DNA of 55,517 nt from positions 1 through 55,517 of the forward strand of contig JAJRVM010000173.1 of the NCBI GenBank assembly GCA_024277285.1, given 5' to 3'. The translations under genes and the position numbers were made by a program. The first letter of the stretch is position 1. Each line of letters begins with the position of its first letter. The notes under the pieces are model-generated. The model worked only from the letters and a program-made list of their open reading frames with translations, had not been told where the DNA came from and did no database searches. Positions 1 through 14,338 of this stretch are shown in pieces. This stretch comes from Planctomycetota bacterium. GTDB taxonomy: Bacteria > Planctomycetota > Planctomycetia > Pirellulales > Pirellulaceae.

Positions 1-14
1 AACAATATCGGTAA

Positions 15-160
15 AGCCCCGGCAGGGGCGATACAGACGCCAGCCCTCGTCCTTCCTGTGCCGCCCCTGCCGGGGCTAACGATTCTCTTGATAACGACAC
101 CGGTGCCTTACGGCACCGGCAAAGGCTGGGCTGGCCCTGCCGGGCCGAATTCGCTGCTTT
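15..160. repeat. Cluster of palindromic intergenic repeats
   Basis: Three hairpins lie in a row. The first has perfect 16-bp arms at 15-30 and 62-77. The second pairs CCGGTGCC (100-107) with GGCACCGG (112-119) around a TTAC loop. The third is a short GGCCC/GGGCC stem near 134-147. The second hairpin and the sequence after it resemble 25504-25553, where a hairpin is followed by a similar GGCTG and CCGGCCCGA context. This suggests a dispersed family. No T-tract follows, so a terminator role is not supported. There is no gene between 1 and 234. Confidence 0.7.
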
Positions 161-234
161 TACCGTGAGTCGCTGTGTTGAAACGAAGCACCGTGAACGG
201 CTACGTTGGCATTTCACGTGTTGTATCGTATCTG

Positions 235-810
235 CTATTGTTCCAGTCCCGAAGGGACGACCCTGGGGTTGCTGGGCCCTTGGAACGTCTTGATAGGATC
301 GGAATGCGAGTAGGCTGCGACGCGCCATTTTCCATCTTCCAGCGCCAGAGTGACGCGGACGAACCGTGGCACGTGTGGGTGGTGGAATGACCCTTGCCGT
401 ACATCCACCACCACGTTAAAGGTCACGATCGCTTTGCGTGGCTGCTGGTCGTTTTCAAACACGACTTCGACATTGTTCTTGATCTTGACACGTCCAAAAG
501 TGTACCGAGGGAATTCACGTTTGGCGCGCGCCAGTATTTCGGGAGCTCCCGAATAGATATGAGCGTAAATCGCATCGAGGTCATTTGCCTCGACATCGCG
601 CGCGATCTGCTGCAATGTTGCTTCCACTTGCTCCTTATCCGTTTCGACCGAGTGCTCGAGGATCAGCAAGCCAACCGTCAGTGCGACAACCGGCAGCATC
701 GCGTGAAAGATGCTGCGATAGCCGGTTTGCATCAGGGCAAAGCCGAGGAAACCCAGCACCAGAACGCCGAGGATAACAATGTAGATCGGTTCTTCCAGAA
801 TCCACGTCAT
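235..810 (-). CDS. Two-helix membrane protein with NTF2-like C-terminal domain
   Basis: This 191-residue protein starts at ATG 810, with GAGGA about 10 bases upstream on the minus strand. Two hydrophobic helices occupy about residues 8-28 and 33-50. A soluble part follows with a helix (about 58-85) and alternating beta strands ending in a segment like LEDGKWRVAAYS. That pattern is typical of NTF2/SnoaL-like cone folds, which often act as binding or scaffolding domains. I do not recognise a specific function. The gene lies downstream of eno on the same strand but is separated by about 420 bp of repeat-rich DNA, so co-transcription is doubtful. Confidence 0.75.
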   Translation of the reverse strand: MTWILEEPIYIVILGVLVLGFLGFALMQTGYRSIFHAMLPVVALTVGLLILEHSVETDKEQVEATLQQIARDVEANDLDAIYAHIYSGAPEILARAKREFPRYTFGRVKIKNNVEVVFENDQQPRKAIVTFNVVVDVRQGSFHHPHVPRFVRVTLALEDGKWRVAAYSHSDPIKTFQGPSNPRVVPSGLEQ

Positions 811-928
811 GAGCAGATGTTCCTCAGAAGTTGCGAATCACGCTCGGGCCGTACTCGGTCGGCCTCGAGCGGGTGTCCCTTCCCTTAACCCAGGCCCGGT
901 TCTACCGCAGCCTTTTCGGCACGATCTT

Positions 929-1055
929 CTCAGAACGTGTTTTGAAAATGGTTCCCAACGCACAACTGGTTCGATTTCAACCTCGATTTCGGAGCAGAAC
1001 CAAGCGATCTTCGGCTCCGAGCCGCTCCTCCGCGAATTCTAAAACACGTTCTCAG
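929..1055. repeat. MITE-like element, copy 1
   Basis: Arms at 929-943 and 1041-1055 are inverted repeats matching at 14 of 15 positions (core GAACGTGTTTT). The left 72 bp (931-1002) recur without gaps at 16491-16562 at about 80 percent identity. No clear target duplication is visible at the ends. It sits in the spacer between eno and the 235-810 gene. Confidence 0.6.
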
Positions 1056-1123
1056 TGTATCAGGAAGGTGGGCGTGTATCACGTGCCGGGGGACAAACGT
1101 CTGCCAGCCAGTTGATTGCATTA

Positions 1124-1212
1124 GCAACCTTGCGCTGCGCGCTCGGGCAATAACGAGCCGTGGGACGAGCAAAGTTGCTCGTCCCACGGTGTTAAGCTGC
1201 TGGCAAGGTTGC
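1124..1212. repeat. Nested inverted repeats downstream of eno
   Basis: An outer pair (GCAACCTTGC at 1124-1133, GCAAGGTTGC at 1203-1212) encloses a perfect 15-bp hairpin (arms 1158-1172 and 1175-1189). It begins 18 bp past the eno stop on the minus strand, so it could protect or end the eno transcript. No U-tract follows on that strand, so I call it a palindromic repeat rather than a proven terminator. Confidence 0.6.
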
Positions 1213-1230
1213 GCGAAGGCAGTTGCCAGA

Positions 1231-2622
<1,392 letters not shown>

Positions 2623-2701
2623 CTACCGCTCGGACATCATTGCCCCGCTCCCGTTGGTCGCTGAAATTTGCGCAAGAAAACTGGCTTATTACCCTCAGTA
2701 G

Positions 2702-2753
2702 CACGGTGCGAAGACACGGTGCGGAGACACAGTGTAAAGGCACGGTGCAAAGG
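2702..2753. repeat. Four imperfect 13-bp tandem repeats
   Basis: Units begin at 2702, 2715, 2728 and 2741 and follow the pattern CACGGTGCGAAGA with a few changes. They lie in the 690-bp spacer (2506-3195) between divergent eno and ribE. Apart from this array and the one at 3101-3146, I see no gene in that spacer. Confidence 0.75.
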
Positions 2754-3100
2754 AACCTTGGCCCCGCCACCCATTTGCGAAACCACCGATATTTTGCCTG
2801 ATCGGTGGTCGCATGCCTAGGCGGCAGGCGTGGCGCTGCCGGCATTGGGCGTACGGCGGCGGTCTCGGTTGCGGTTTGGCTGCGGGCGATCTACACTCGC
2901 CGATGTTGCGTTCGTCGCGCCACGCAGCTGTGGGCGGGGTGTGTGAGTTGAGCGGCGCGGCGTGAGGCTTGGCCGCCGCGAGGACGGCTAGGGTGGGATT
3001 TTCGGCGGCCGAACGGTGGTGAAGGAGTTGATTTGGCCCATGGGCCCTCCTGTGGGTGTTTTGAGCGGCTCGGCGCTCGGCGGCTGCATGGCGCGCTGGG

Positions 3101-3146
3101 GGCGTCGTGAAGTGGCGTCGTGAAGTGGCGTCGTGAAGTGGCGTCG
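3101..3146. repeat. 13-bp tandem repeat upstream of ribE
   Basis: Three perfect copies and a half copy of GGCGTCGTGAAGT run from 3101 to 3146. They end about 50 bp before the ribE start and could lie in the promoter or 5-prime leader. Copy number could vary between strains. Confidence 0.85.
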
Positions 3147-3195
3147 GCAAAAATGGGGAATCCGATACCGATTTACAAGAACAGAAAGAAGTGAG

Positions 3196-3849
3196 ATGTT
3201 CACCGGACTTGTCGAAATACGTGCCACGATCCACGCGTTGAAGGCTGACCCTCCAGGTGTTCGGCTGATCGTCCATGCGCCACAGTTTGCTGCGGAAACC
3301 AAGATTGGTGATAGTATTGCCGTCAATGGCTGCTGTTTGACAGTGGTCGAGGTGGATCATGAATCGTTCGGGTTCGATGCGGGTGAGGAAACGCTCAGTC
3401 GCACGAATCTGGGTGCTTTGGTCGCGGGCAGCTTTGTCAATCTGGAGCGGTCGTTACGATTAGGCGATCGTGTTGGCGGCCATTTTGTGACCGGGCACAT
3501 TGACGGCTTGGGCCACTTGGACCAGCGGATCGACGACAAGGATTGGTCAACATTCTGGTTTCGCGTGCCCTCTGTGTTGACGTTGCAGATGGCCAGTAAA
3601 GGGTCGGTCACGGTGGACGGCATCAGCCTGACGCTCGTCGACGTGGAAGACGAGCGGTTTAGCGTGGCTTTGATTCCCCATACGCTGGACGTAACCACTT
3701 TGGGGCCGATGCAAGTGGGCGACCCGGTCAATTTGGAAACCGATGTGCTGGCGAAGTATGTCGAGCGGCAGTTGCGCGGCGGTCGAGACCAGTTGCTCGC
3801 CGGACCGTTTGAAAAGTGGGGGCAAGATCCGCAGGCCGGGCAGGCTTAG
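3196..3849 (+). CDS. ribE: Riboflavin synthase, alpha chain
   Basis: The enzyme dismutates two molecules of 6,7-dimethyl-8-ribityllumazine into riboflavin and a pyrimidinedione, the last step of riboflavin synthesis. The protein has 217 residues. It shows the universal start MFTGLVE and two homologous lumazine-binding barrels: barrel 1 carries GDSIAVNGCCLTV and barrel 2 carries KGSVTVDGISLTLV. The frame is open upstream to 3133, but the family N-terminus fixes the start at ATG 3196, with AGAAAGAAG upstream as a purine-rich ribosome site. rsmA follows after 62 bp on the same strand. No other rib genes are in the window. Confidence 0.95.
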   Translation: MFTGLVEIRATIHALKADPPGVRLIVHAPQFAAETKIGDSIAVNGCCLTVVEVDHESFGFDAGEETLSRTNLGALVAGSFVNLERSLRLGDRVGGHFVTGHIDGLGHLDQRIDDKDWSTFWFRVPSVLTLQMASKGSVTVDGISLTLVDVEDERFSVALIPHTLDVTTLGPMQVGDPVNLETDVLAKYVERQLRGGRDQLLAGPFEKWGQDPQAGQA

Positions 3850-3911
3850 AGGGTACGAGATAACGAGGTGAATGCCAAAGCGGCCGAATTTGCCAAAGTG
3901 AATGGACGACT

Positions 3912-4823
3912 ATGAATAACCGGCAGACAATTTCGTTTTTGAAGAAACGGTTCCGAGATGCGGGAATTCGTCCTGATACACGGCACGGCCAGAATTTCCT
4001 GGTCGACTTGAACCTCGTGCAATTGCTGGCGGACTCAGCTAACCTGGGCGGGCGCGACGTCGTGCTTGAAGTCGGTACCGGCACCGGTTCGCTGACCGCA
4101 CTGTTGGCGGCTCGGGCCGGCGCCGTGGTGAGCGTCGAGATCAGTCAGGAAATGCAGCAGCTGGCGATGGAAGAACTCGTTGATTGTGACAATGTGACGT
4201 TGCTGCACATGGATGTGCTCAAGAACAAGAACCGCTTCAACGCGACGGTCCTCGATACGATCGCTCAACAGGTCAACGCGGCGCCGCGGCGCCGACTGAA
4301 GTTGGCGGCCAACCTGCCGTACAACATTGCCACTCCCGTTGTTTCCAATTTGCTGTTGACCGACATTGTGCCGTACAGCATGACGGTGACGATCCAAAAG
4401 GAATTGGCCGATCGTATCATGGCGCGGCCTCGGACCAAAGACTACAGTGCCTTAAGTGTATGGATCCAAAGCCAGTGTGAAACTCATCTGGTGCGCGTGC
4501 TGCCGCCCTCGGTCTTCTGGCCGCGCCCCAAAGTTCATTCCGCAATCATTCACCTGGTGGTTGACCCGGCCCGACGCGCACAAATCCCCGATTTGCGTTT
4601 TTTCCACGCGTTTTCGCGGAATGTGTTCCGCCACCGTCGCAAGTTTTTGCGCAGCGGCCTCATCAGTGCCTACAAAAAACCGTTGGGCAAAACGGCCATC
4701 GACCAGGTGCTCGCGGATACGCCTTACCGTGCTGACGTGCGCGCGGAACAGCTTGAAGTACCGGAACTGTTGGCCCTGTCGGAAAAGGTTCGCCAAGCGA
4801 TCGTCGCGCAAGAGACCGCCTGA
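3912..4823 (+). CDS. rsmA: 16S rRNA dimethyladenosine transferase (KsgA)
   Basis: RsmA uses S-adenosylmethionine to dimethylate two adjacent adenosines in the loop of 16S rRNA helix 45, a late step of small-subunit assembly. In this 303-residue protein the family landmarks appear in order: GQNFL (26-30), the SAM-binding EVGTGTGS (53-60), the acidic VVSVEI strand end (73-78), the catalytic NLPYN motif (134-138) and FWPRPKVHSAI in the substrate region. The C-terminal helical domain carries FRHRRKFLRSGL. The length is slightly above average because of small insertions. It lies 62 bp after ribE and may share its transcript. Confidence 0.95.
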   Translation: MNNRQTISFLKKRFRDAGIRPDTRHGQNFLVDLNLVQLLADSANLGGRDVVLEVGTGTGSLTALLAARAGAVVSVEISQEMQQLAMEELVDCDNVTLLHMDVLKNKNRFNATVLDTIAQQVNAAPRRRLKLAANLPYNIATPVVSNLLLTDIVPYSMTVTIQKELADRIMARPRTKDYSALSVWIQSQCETHLVRVLPPSVFWPRPKVHSAIIHLVVDPARRAQIPDLRFFHAFSRNVFRHRRKFLRSGLISAYKKPLGKTAIDQVLADTPYRADVRAEQLEVPELLALSEKVRQAIVAQETA

Positions 4824-5074
4824 GAGTCGGGACTGCTGGCAGGAAGTCGATGGTTCTTGCGGAATTAAACGGTTACCAGATTGTTAACGGTGCGCGCATC
4901 GAACGTGGCATGACACGAGCATTTTTCGCAGGCGCGATTGTCGGAAGTCTCTGTATTCCCGTTTCCGGTTGTGGTAGCATAGACGCGAAGGGCGTTGGTT
5001 GTACCGCTGGACTCTGGACGCCCCGTGTTAGGATATGGCATTTACCGTTTGTCGCGTTTTACAGAGCAGTAGCC

Positions 5075-5302
5075 ATGAAGTTTATTGAGATGACAGGTAA
5101 GTCGCTCAAGGCGATTGTGAAGGACGATGAACTTCACGTTAGGGATCTGCCTGGGGCAGGCGTGCTGGACGATACGGTCGTACGTGTGAATCAGCAGGGC
5201 GACATTGAAGTGCGCTTGCCGCATGGGTGGGACGTGATCGGTGGCCTGCTCGGCAATTTTGAAGAACGGATTCACCATGAAACGGGCATGGACTGGGCTT
5301 GA
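5075..5302 (+). CDS. Conserved small protein, 75 residues
   Basis: The predicted product starts MKFIEMTGKSLKAIV and ends HHETGMDWA. The frame is open further upstream to 4850, but that part (with CGSIDAKGVGC) does not look like a coherent domain, and ATG 5075 gives a compact protein with an alternating strand and helix pattern. I recall similar short proteins in planctomycete genomes but know of no function. It has no signal peptide or membrane segment. It precedes the selenocysteine tRNA by 137 bp. The start choice is the main uncertainty. Confidence 0.6.
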   Translation: MKFIEMTGKSLKAIVKDDELHVRDLPGAGVLDDTVVRVNQQGDIEVRLPHGWDVIGGLLGNFEERIHHETGMDWA

Positions 5303-5439
5303 CCGTTGGCCTCCCCCCTTTCAACTCGGACGCCACTTGAAGCTGGATATTGGTTCCGTGGTTGGTGTAACCGTAGGGGTTACTGGCATGGCTACAACAT
5401 CTCATGGTCGGCCGCCGATTTTGGGACGAGCCGATCTTT

Positions 5440-5536
5440 GGAAGTGCTTGCACACCTGGTGGTGGCCGCGGTCTTCAAAACCGTTGAGCCGTATGTTAAT
5501 CGTGCGGCTGGTGGGTTCGATTCCCATGCACTTCCG
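5440..5536 (+). tRNA. selC: tRNA-Sec (anticodon UCA)
   Basis: The sequence folds as a selenocysteine tRNA. The acceptor stem has 8 bp (5440-5447 GGAAGTGC with 5528-5535 GCACTTCC) and a G discriminator at 5536. The D loop is small, the TGGT loop being closed by four clear pairs. The anticodon stem is 5468-5472 with 5480-5484, and the loop CTTCAAA carries TCA at 5475-5477. A long variable arm follows (5487-5491 paired with 5505-5509, extendable). The T arm has the loop TTCGATT (5516-5522). The 8-bp acceptor, long extra arm and UCA anticodon together are diagnostic. CCA is not encoded. No selA, selB or selD lies in this window. Confidence 0.93.
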
Positions 5537-5755
5537 TTATGGATTTTCTAGGGATGCGAGTCGGGGAGTGGATGAGTGGAGCGGAGGTGCCAGATCGATC
5601 GGGATCGCGTGATCGTTTGCGCATGCAGTGGCACACACGGACACCGCGCGCCGGAATTCGTTTGGCGCCAGTGCGCTGCGCAACTATCAGGTGGCCGAAG
5701 CGGCCGCTCCCGCGATCGAGTGTCTCCAGGCCCAACCGCTCAGCATGATAAGCCG

Positions 5756-6589
5756 TTACTGTGATTCGGTTTCGGTCACCAAAACGTCGCAATCGGGCAG
5801 TTGCTCTTTCAGGGCCTCTTGGTCCTTCGCGGAGATCCGACTGCGGATCAAACGGAGTTCACGTGTCATGCGCAGCTGTTTCAGGCCGGCGAGGACTTCC
5901 GCTGTGACCGGGATGTCGACCAGATCGACGAATTCCAAAGACTCGTTCTTCGCGAGCGCAGCCAAGCCGGGTGTGCCGATTGCCACTCGATCGAGAATCA
6001 GGATACGCAGCTTCTTGTGACCGGCCAGTAGTGCGACCCCCTTGTCGGTGAAAGAATTGCCGATCAAGTGCAAGGTGCCAATACTTGGGATGGCGGCGAT
6101 CGTCGGCATGCCCTCGTCGGAGAAACCGGGGCTCTCGATTCGCAGTGAGACGAGCGTGGGGAGGGCGGCGACGATTTTCAGGTCTTCGTTTTTGCCCTTG
6201 TCGCCGGGCAGTTCGACAAATGCCAGGGCGCCGGGTGGTCCACCACCGCCGGGGATTCGCTCAGCGTTGCCACCGACTCGTTTCGCCAGTGCCAGTACGG
6301 CTTTCTCTTGGGGTGTAGGCCCCGGGGCTTTTCTGCGGCCGCCCTTTCGAGTCTTGCCTTTCGGAGCTCCACCTTTCTGGGGGGCCATTTTGGGATCCGT
6401 TTTTGTGGCATTGTCTCGAGAGCTTTTCGGGGCTACTCGGTTGGTACTTGTTTCTTCTTGCCGAGCGGAGCTTGCTGAGGCAGTCTCTTTTTCGTCGGTC
6501 GTCGAATTTTTCTTGCAGCCGCTTGGGATGCCGACTATCGCCAGTAGAGTGGCCATTACGACCAATTTACGCAGATTGCTGGAGTGCAT
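5756..6589 (-). CDS. Lipoprotein with leucine-rich-repeat-like domain
   Basis: From ATG 6589 the product has 277 residues. GAGGG sits four bases upstream; an alternative TTG at 6610 adds seven residues and has no better ribosome site. A signal segment with LAIVGIPSGC places the lipidated cysteine at residue 25. A low-complexity Lys/Ser/Thr/Gly/Pro linker (about 27-95) follows. The C-terminal part has imperfect leucine-rich units of about 24 residues, such as LVSLRIESPGFSDEGM and IGTLHLIGNSFTDKGV. Such repeats usually bind proteins. It is probably membrane-anchored and faces the periplasm. No partner is suggested by the neighbours. Confidence 0.8.
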   Translation of the reverse strand: MHSSNLRKLVVMATLLAIVGIPSGCKKNSTTDEKETASASSARQEETSTNRVAPKSSRDNATKTDPKMAPQKGGAPKGKTRKGGRRKAPGPTPQEKAVLALAKRVGGNAERIPGGGGPPGALAFVELPGDKGKNEDLKIVAALPTLVSLRIESPGFSDEGMPTIAAIPSIGTLHLIGNSFTDKGVALLAGHKKLRILILDRVAIGTPGLAALAKNESLEFVDLVDIPVTAEVLAGLKQLRMTRELRLIRSRISAKDQEALKEQLPDCDVLVTETESQ

Positions 6590-10508
<3,919 letters not shown>

Positions 10509-10802
10509 AGTGTTCATCAAGAAGCGTCAGCATGCAAAGTGGCGTCGTGTGCAGCTCTCCTGTACGCAGCCACAAAGGGCGCCACTGGTCTTGACAGACG
10601 CGTATACGCTTGCGAAGGCGAGTTACGGTCAAGTGGTATCGGTGCCCAACTTGGTTGTAACCGTTGGCGGGTTGGGATGGTATTGCATTGATGCCTTGTG
10701 ACCATACAATGAAGTAATGAGTTGCAAGTTGGCTGCCGTGTTGTGCGAGTAGCAGGGAGTACGGCCAACCATTTCTTCCCTCCAATCGGCGAGGAACGTG
10801 TT

Positions 10803-10985
10803 TTGCTTACTGAAGCAGAAGTCCAGCGTAGCTACCGGCAGATTCTCAAGACCGCCAGCAATGATGAGGCATCGCTCAATCGAGCTGAAGAGTTGCTTGA
10901 AGAACTGCGACCAGAAAGTCCCCTCCGTCACCGCCTTCTTGGCGAAATCGACGAACTTCGCAAGCTTGCGGAATCGAAGCCTTAG
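10803..10985 (+). CDS. Small helical protein, 60 residues
   Basis: The frame is open from TTG 10722, but TTG 10803 has GAGG eight bases upstream and gives a coherent highly charged helical peptide (LTEAEVQRSYRQIL to RKLAESKP). It contains two predicted amphipathic helices and no membrane segment. It ends just before a strong hairpin terminator, which supports a transcribed unit. The function is unknown, and it could be an artefact given the weak start codon. Confidence 0.45.
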   Translation: MLTEAEVQRSYRQILKTASNDEASLNRAEELLEELRPESPLRHRLLGEIDELRKLAESKP

Positions 10986-11111
10986 CAAACGTGCCGTGTG
11001 CCATGGTGCTGTATTGGGTTGGGTGCATTATCCCGAGTAGGATCAGGGTTACGAGCTGTGGGCGGATCGGCTACGGGCCACGAGCAGGCGGTTAAAGGGT
11101 CGGTTAACGAA

Positions 11112-11162
11112 AAGACGCCAACCGAGTCCCTCATACCAGGACTCGGCTGGCGGTCTGTTTTT
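11112..11162. terminator. Bidirectional intrinsic terminator
   Basis: A long stem (left arm about 11113-11128, right arm about 11139-11156, core CCGAGTCC / GGACTCGG) is followed by TGTTTTT on the plus strand and by a CTTTT run on the minus strand. It lies between the convergent 60-residue gene and the barrel protein gene and can end both transcripts. Confidence 0.8.
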
Positions 11163-11181
11163 CGCGTTATCCGAGCGTCTA

Positions 11182-12318
11182 CTAGCGGTTGTACGTTACG
11201 CCCATCGTTACGCCGTACATGAGCAACGCCTGCTGGTTATCCAGCGGGTCGATGCCGCGCCCGACGCCCTGGCCGAAGTCAATGAATTCAAAACCGAATC
11301 GCATTGACAGGTCGCGAGTGACTCGATAGGCGGCATCTACGCGCACTTCCATACCAAACACGAACTCGGCGGTGTGCGTGGCATAGCCGTTCTTGACAAT
11401 CAGGGTCGTGTCAGGAGTAGTATCTTCTTGCGGAAGTGCTCCACCGTAGATCGTGGTTTCGGTTGTCAGCGAGTTATCCCAGTTCTGGAAGTTTTGCAGA
11501 GCGAACGCTTTGACGTCCCCCGAGAAATTCCAGCGGCGGTAATCCTTGTCCCAGTGCATGCCCAATTGGCCACCCACCATGTCGTTCTGCACACCGGAAT
11601 CGAGCGACGTAATTTGCTCGGTCGTTGCCAACAGCGCGTCGGCGGGCGGGATGCCGGTTGGCGGCGTCTGGAAACCAAGGTCATCGTAGCGTCGGTACGT
11701 TTGCCGTTGGTAGAAGTCGATGAATTTAACATAGCGGAAGCCGACGAAGGGTTGTAGACGCCCGCCGTTGTGCAACGGTTTCCACAACCAGGTTCGATTC
11801 AGCTCGACACCGGTCAGGTCAGCGACGTTGACGCTATTGGTGACAAGGTAGTCGCGATCACCCGTCAGACGCAAGTTGTTGTCCCGCAATGGCTGGACTG
11901 CCACTGCCTGCGGAGCCGCATCGGCGAGGAATCGGTTGATCCGTTCGGCAACGACGATGTCCTCCTCGTTCGGGCCATCGATGTGCCAGATGGTGCCGAT
12001 CCAGCCCTTGCTGTCGTCATCGACAAATCCCAGGTCGAAGCGGTTGCCCCAGGTGAAATCACCCATCTTTGGCGAGAGGTTGTATGCGTCATTAGGACGC
12101 TGGACGTTCATGTAAACGCGATCGTATGTGGCGAACCAGCCCGTCTTGTACTTGGGGCCCCCGCCATACGTGTCGATTTCTCCCGGCGCGAAGAACTGGA
12201 AGTCCGACTCGATCGGCGGAAAGGCGAATGGTTTAAATAATTGCGCGGACGCGTTTGGGGTCAGCGCTATAGCGGTTACCAACGCCGCCAGCACGGTCGT
12301 GATTTTGTTCATCGACAT
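11182..12318 (-). CDS. Outer membrane beta-barrel protein, BBP7-like
   Basis: The 378-residue protein has a clear Sec signal peptide (MNKITTVLAALVTAIALTP, likely cut after ASA). The rest alternates short amphipathic strands rich in aromatic residues with glycine turns, for example WFATYDRVYMNVQRP and LQPFVGFRYVKFID. The last strand ends in a Tyr-Asn-Arg. This matches the BBP7 outer membrane barrel family that I recall from planctomycetes, which is probably a porin or structural barrel. Two in-frame ATGs (12318 and 12312) are possible starts. The gene is monocistronic, ending at a bidirectional terminator. Confidence 0.8.
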   Translation of the reverse strand: MSMNKITTVLAALVTAIALTPNASAQLFKPFAFPPIESDFQFFAPGEIDTYGGGPKYKTGWFATYDRVYMNVQRPNDAYNLSPKMGDFTWGNRFDLGFVDDDSKGWIGTIWHIDGPNEEDIVVAERINRFLADAAPQAVAVQPLRDNNLRLTGDRDYLVTNSVNVADLTGVELNRTWLWKPLHNGGRLQPFVGFRYVKFIDFYQRQTYRRYDDLGFQTPPTGIPPADALLATTEQITSLDSGVQNDMVGGQLGMHWDKDYRRWNFSGDVKAFALQNFQNWDNSLTTETTIYGGALPQEDTTPDTTLIVKNGYATHTAEFVFGMEVRVDAAYRVTRDLSMRFGFEFIDFGQGVGRGIDPLDNQQALLMYGVTMGVTYNR

Positions 12319-13050
12319 GGTTCCGTTTCACCTTCGGCTATCGCGTTTGGTTGGCCACGCCTGGATTACGCAAAGGGCGTGGGATTGCTTCCTGTTGTGA
12401 CGGTAGTATCGGATTTGCACGTCGTGCAAGTTGAGTAAGAACGGTAAGCCCTGCCGAAATTTGGCAGGATTTATCGATTTTGCCGTTTCTAGCTGCCGGT
12501 CGAGGGCGAGTGGGCAGAATAGGCAAAGCGTTGGTCCCCTTATGGCGCTTTGTGACGCTCTGTGACGGCCTTCCGGAACAAAGAAAAGGCTCTGGAAACT
12601 CTCGTATCACCGGTCATGACGGTTGTAAGACGAGGTGATTGCTTTTGAAATCGGCAAGAGAGGGCCGTTGACAACGTCTAAAGCTGCAGAAAGCGCAAAA
12701 AAGTGGCCTCCGCAGGTGGGGCAGGTACCTGGGAGGCCGAAACTCAGGCATGAACGCCTGAGCGATTTCCCCAGTATGATCAGGGCCCGAAGGAAATCAA
12801 TTCTTTTTCTTTGCCAATTGAATTGGTTCGCCCGCGTCACGTGTTTTGCCGCGACAGTGGTTTGCCTGCCGACCGCATACGGGGATATACTTCACCTGCG
12901 GTGCCTGCCACGGAAGCGTCGCATGCGGTGTATACCACATGGTTAGGGAGTATGATTGGTTGGCGGGGATCCATGTAGGTCCGAGTTCGCAGTAATCTTC
13001 CCCTCCATGCGGTCAAATTATTACCTGAATTCCATACGAGCACTTTTGTC
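12319..13050. other. Divergent spacer with one hairpin
   Basis: This is 730 bp between the barrel gene and the TraB-like gene. A hairpin CTCAGGC (12743-12749) / GCCTGAG (12756-12762) is visible without a T-tract. Short open frames here have no coherent composition, and I see no gene. Confidence 0.5.
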
Positions 13051-14100
13051 ATGAACACGCGATCACCTTCCCATTACTCGCACGCTCGACCCCTGCGCGG
13101 TCCTCTTGCGTTGGTCCTACTTCTGCTCCTGGTTGCGAGTGCCGGCGTGGCGCGAGCCGATGAGGCAGTTCTGGTAACGCCGGCTAAGAACGCGGATCAG
13201 GCGAAGGCGGCCCGCGACGAGGGTATCAAATACTTGCGCGTGCGGCGGGACGCGAACCAGGAACCGACTGCCCTGGAGACGGCGGTCACTCGTTTTGTGA
13301 GCCGGCAGGGCGCGGCAGCGCCTGTGGTAGTGGACCTGATCGGCGCCGTCCATGTGGGCGAAAAGGATTATTATGATCAGCTGAACAAGTTGTTTGAGTC
13401 GTACGACGTCGTGCTTTACGAGCTGGTTGCGCCCGAGGGAACGCGCGTGCCGCGTGGCGGCCGCAAGGGAGGCGGCAGCGCGATAAGCTATTTGCAAAAA
13501 ATGATGAAAGACGTGCTGAAGCTCGAGTTTCAACTTGACCAGATTGACTATTCGGTCGCCAATCTCGTGCATGCCGATATGTCGCCTGACGAATTCTCCA
13601 AGAGTATGAAGGATCGTGGCGAGAGTTTTCTGAAAATGTTCCTCAAGGCCATGGGGCAAGCCATGGCGCAACAATCGAAGGGCAAAAATGTCCCCAGCGA
13701 TATGGAGCTGCTGGTAGCGCTCATCGCGAAGGACCGTGCTTACCGTCTGAAACGGCTGATGGCCACGCAGTTTGAAGACATGGAGGGACAGCTTGCGGCA
13801 ATCAACGGTCCCGAGGGTTCGACGCTGATTACCGAGCGCAATAAGAAGGCGTTACAAGTATTGCGCACGCAGATCGGCCAGGGCAAGAAACACTTGGCCG
13901 TCTTCTACGGCGCGGGGCACCTGCCTGATATGGCCATGCGGCTGGAAAGAGATTTTTCGTTGCGGCGGCAAAACCAGCGTTGGCTGGTCGCCTGGACGAT
14001 CGCACCCTTGCCGCAAGAAAAGAAACCGCAGAGCATGGAACTCAAAGAAATGCCGGCAAAAGAGCTGCAGGTAGACAGCCAGCCAGTCGTCGACAAATGA
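13051..14100 (+). CDS. Secreted TraB/GumN (Tiki-like) family protein
   Basis: The 349-residue product has a signal peptide (hydrophobic stretch about 18-33, cut near ARA-DEA). The core carries two family marks: an N-terminal GAVH in DLIGAVHVGEKDYYDQL and a C-terminal GAGH in VFYGAGHLPDM. A conserved E follows in VVLYELV. These match the GX2H pairs and acidic residue thought to bind metal in TraB/Tiki proteases. A Lys/Gln/Met-rich helical insert lies between. It is probably a periplasmic or secreted metalloprotease-like protein. The substrate is unknown, and neighbours give no hint. Confidence 0.8.
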   Translation: MNTRSPSHYSHARPLRGPLALVLLLLLVASAGVARADEAVLVTPAKNADQAKAARDEGIKYLRVRRDANQEPTALETAVTRFVSRQGAAAPVVVDLIGAVHVGEKDYYDQLNKLFESYDVVLYELVAPEGTRVPRGGRKGGGSAISYLQKMMKDVLKLEFQLDQIDYSVANLVHADMSPDEFSKSMKDRGESFLKMFLKAMGQAMAQQSKGKNVPSDMELLVALIAKDRAYRLKRLMATQFEDMEGQLAAINGPEGSTLITERNKKALQVLRTQIGQGKKHLAVFYGAGHLPDMAMRLERDFSLRRQNQRWLVAWTIAPLPQEKKPQSMELKEMPAKELQVDSQPVVDK

Positions 14101-14338
14101 ACGAAGCAACTGCTGCTTGACCTGATCGGCATGCATCTTCGGCGGGCTTCGCCGTTGGTTTGGATGATCGGTCCGCGCTGGTTCAAGGAATCCTTTACAC
14201 TTTGCTGGGGATCAGCGATACTGTACGCCTGCAAGGTGTTGCCGTGTGCTTGGTGGTGCGAAGCGAGTTGGCTGGCCAGTGCATTCAGCATATGAGTTCG
14301 TGGCAGAGCCCCCGGTGCAAGCTGCTGGAACGAATCTG

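Noticed and set aside
4850..5074. Upstream extension of the 75-residue protein with a lipobox-like cysteine
   Set aside because: The sequence up to 5074 lacks a proper signal peptide layout, and ATG 5075 gives a compact product.
5303..5755. A TGA-interrupted selenoprotein gene next to the selenocysteine tRNA
   Set aside because: Frames on both sides of nearby TGA codons show no domain-like continuity by eye.
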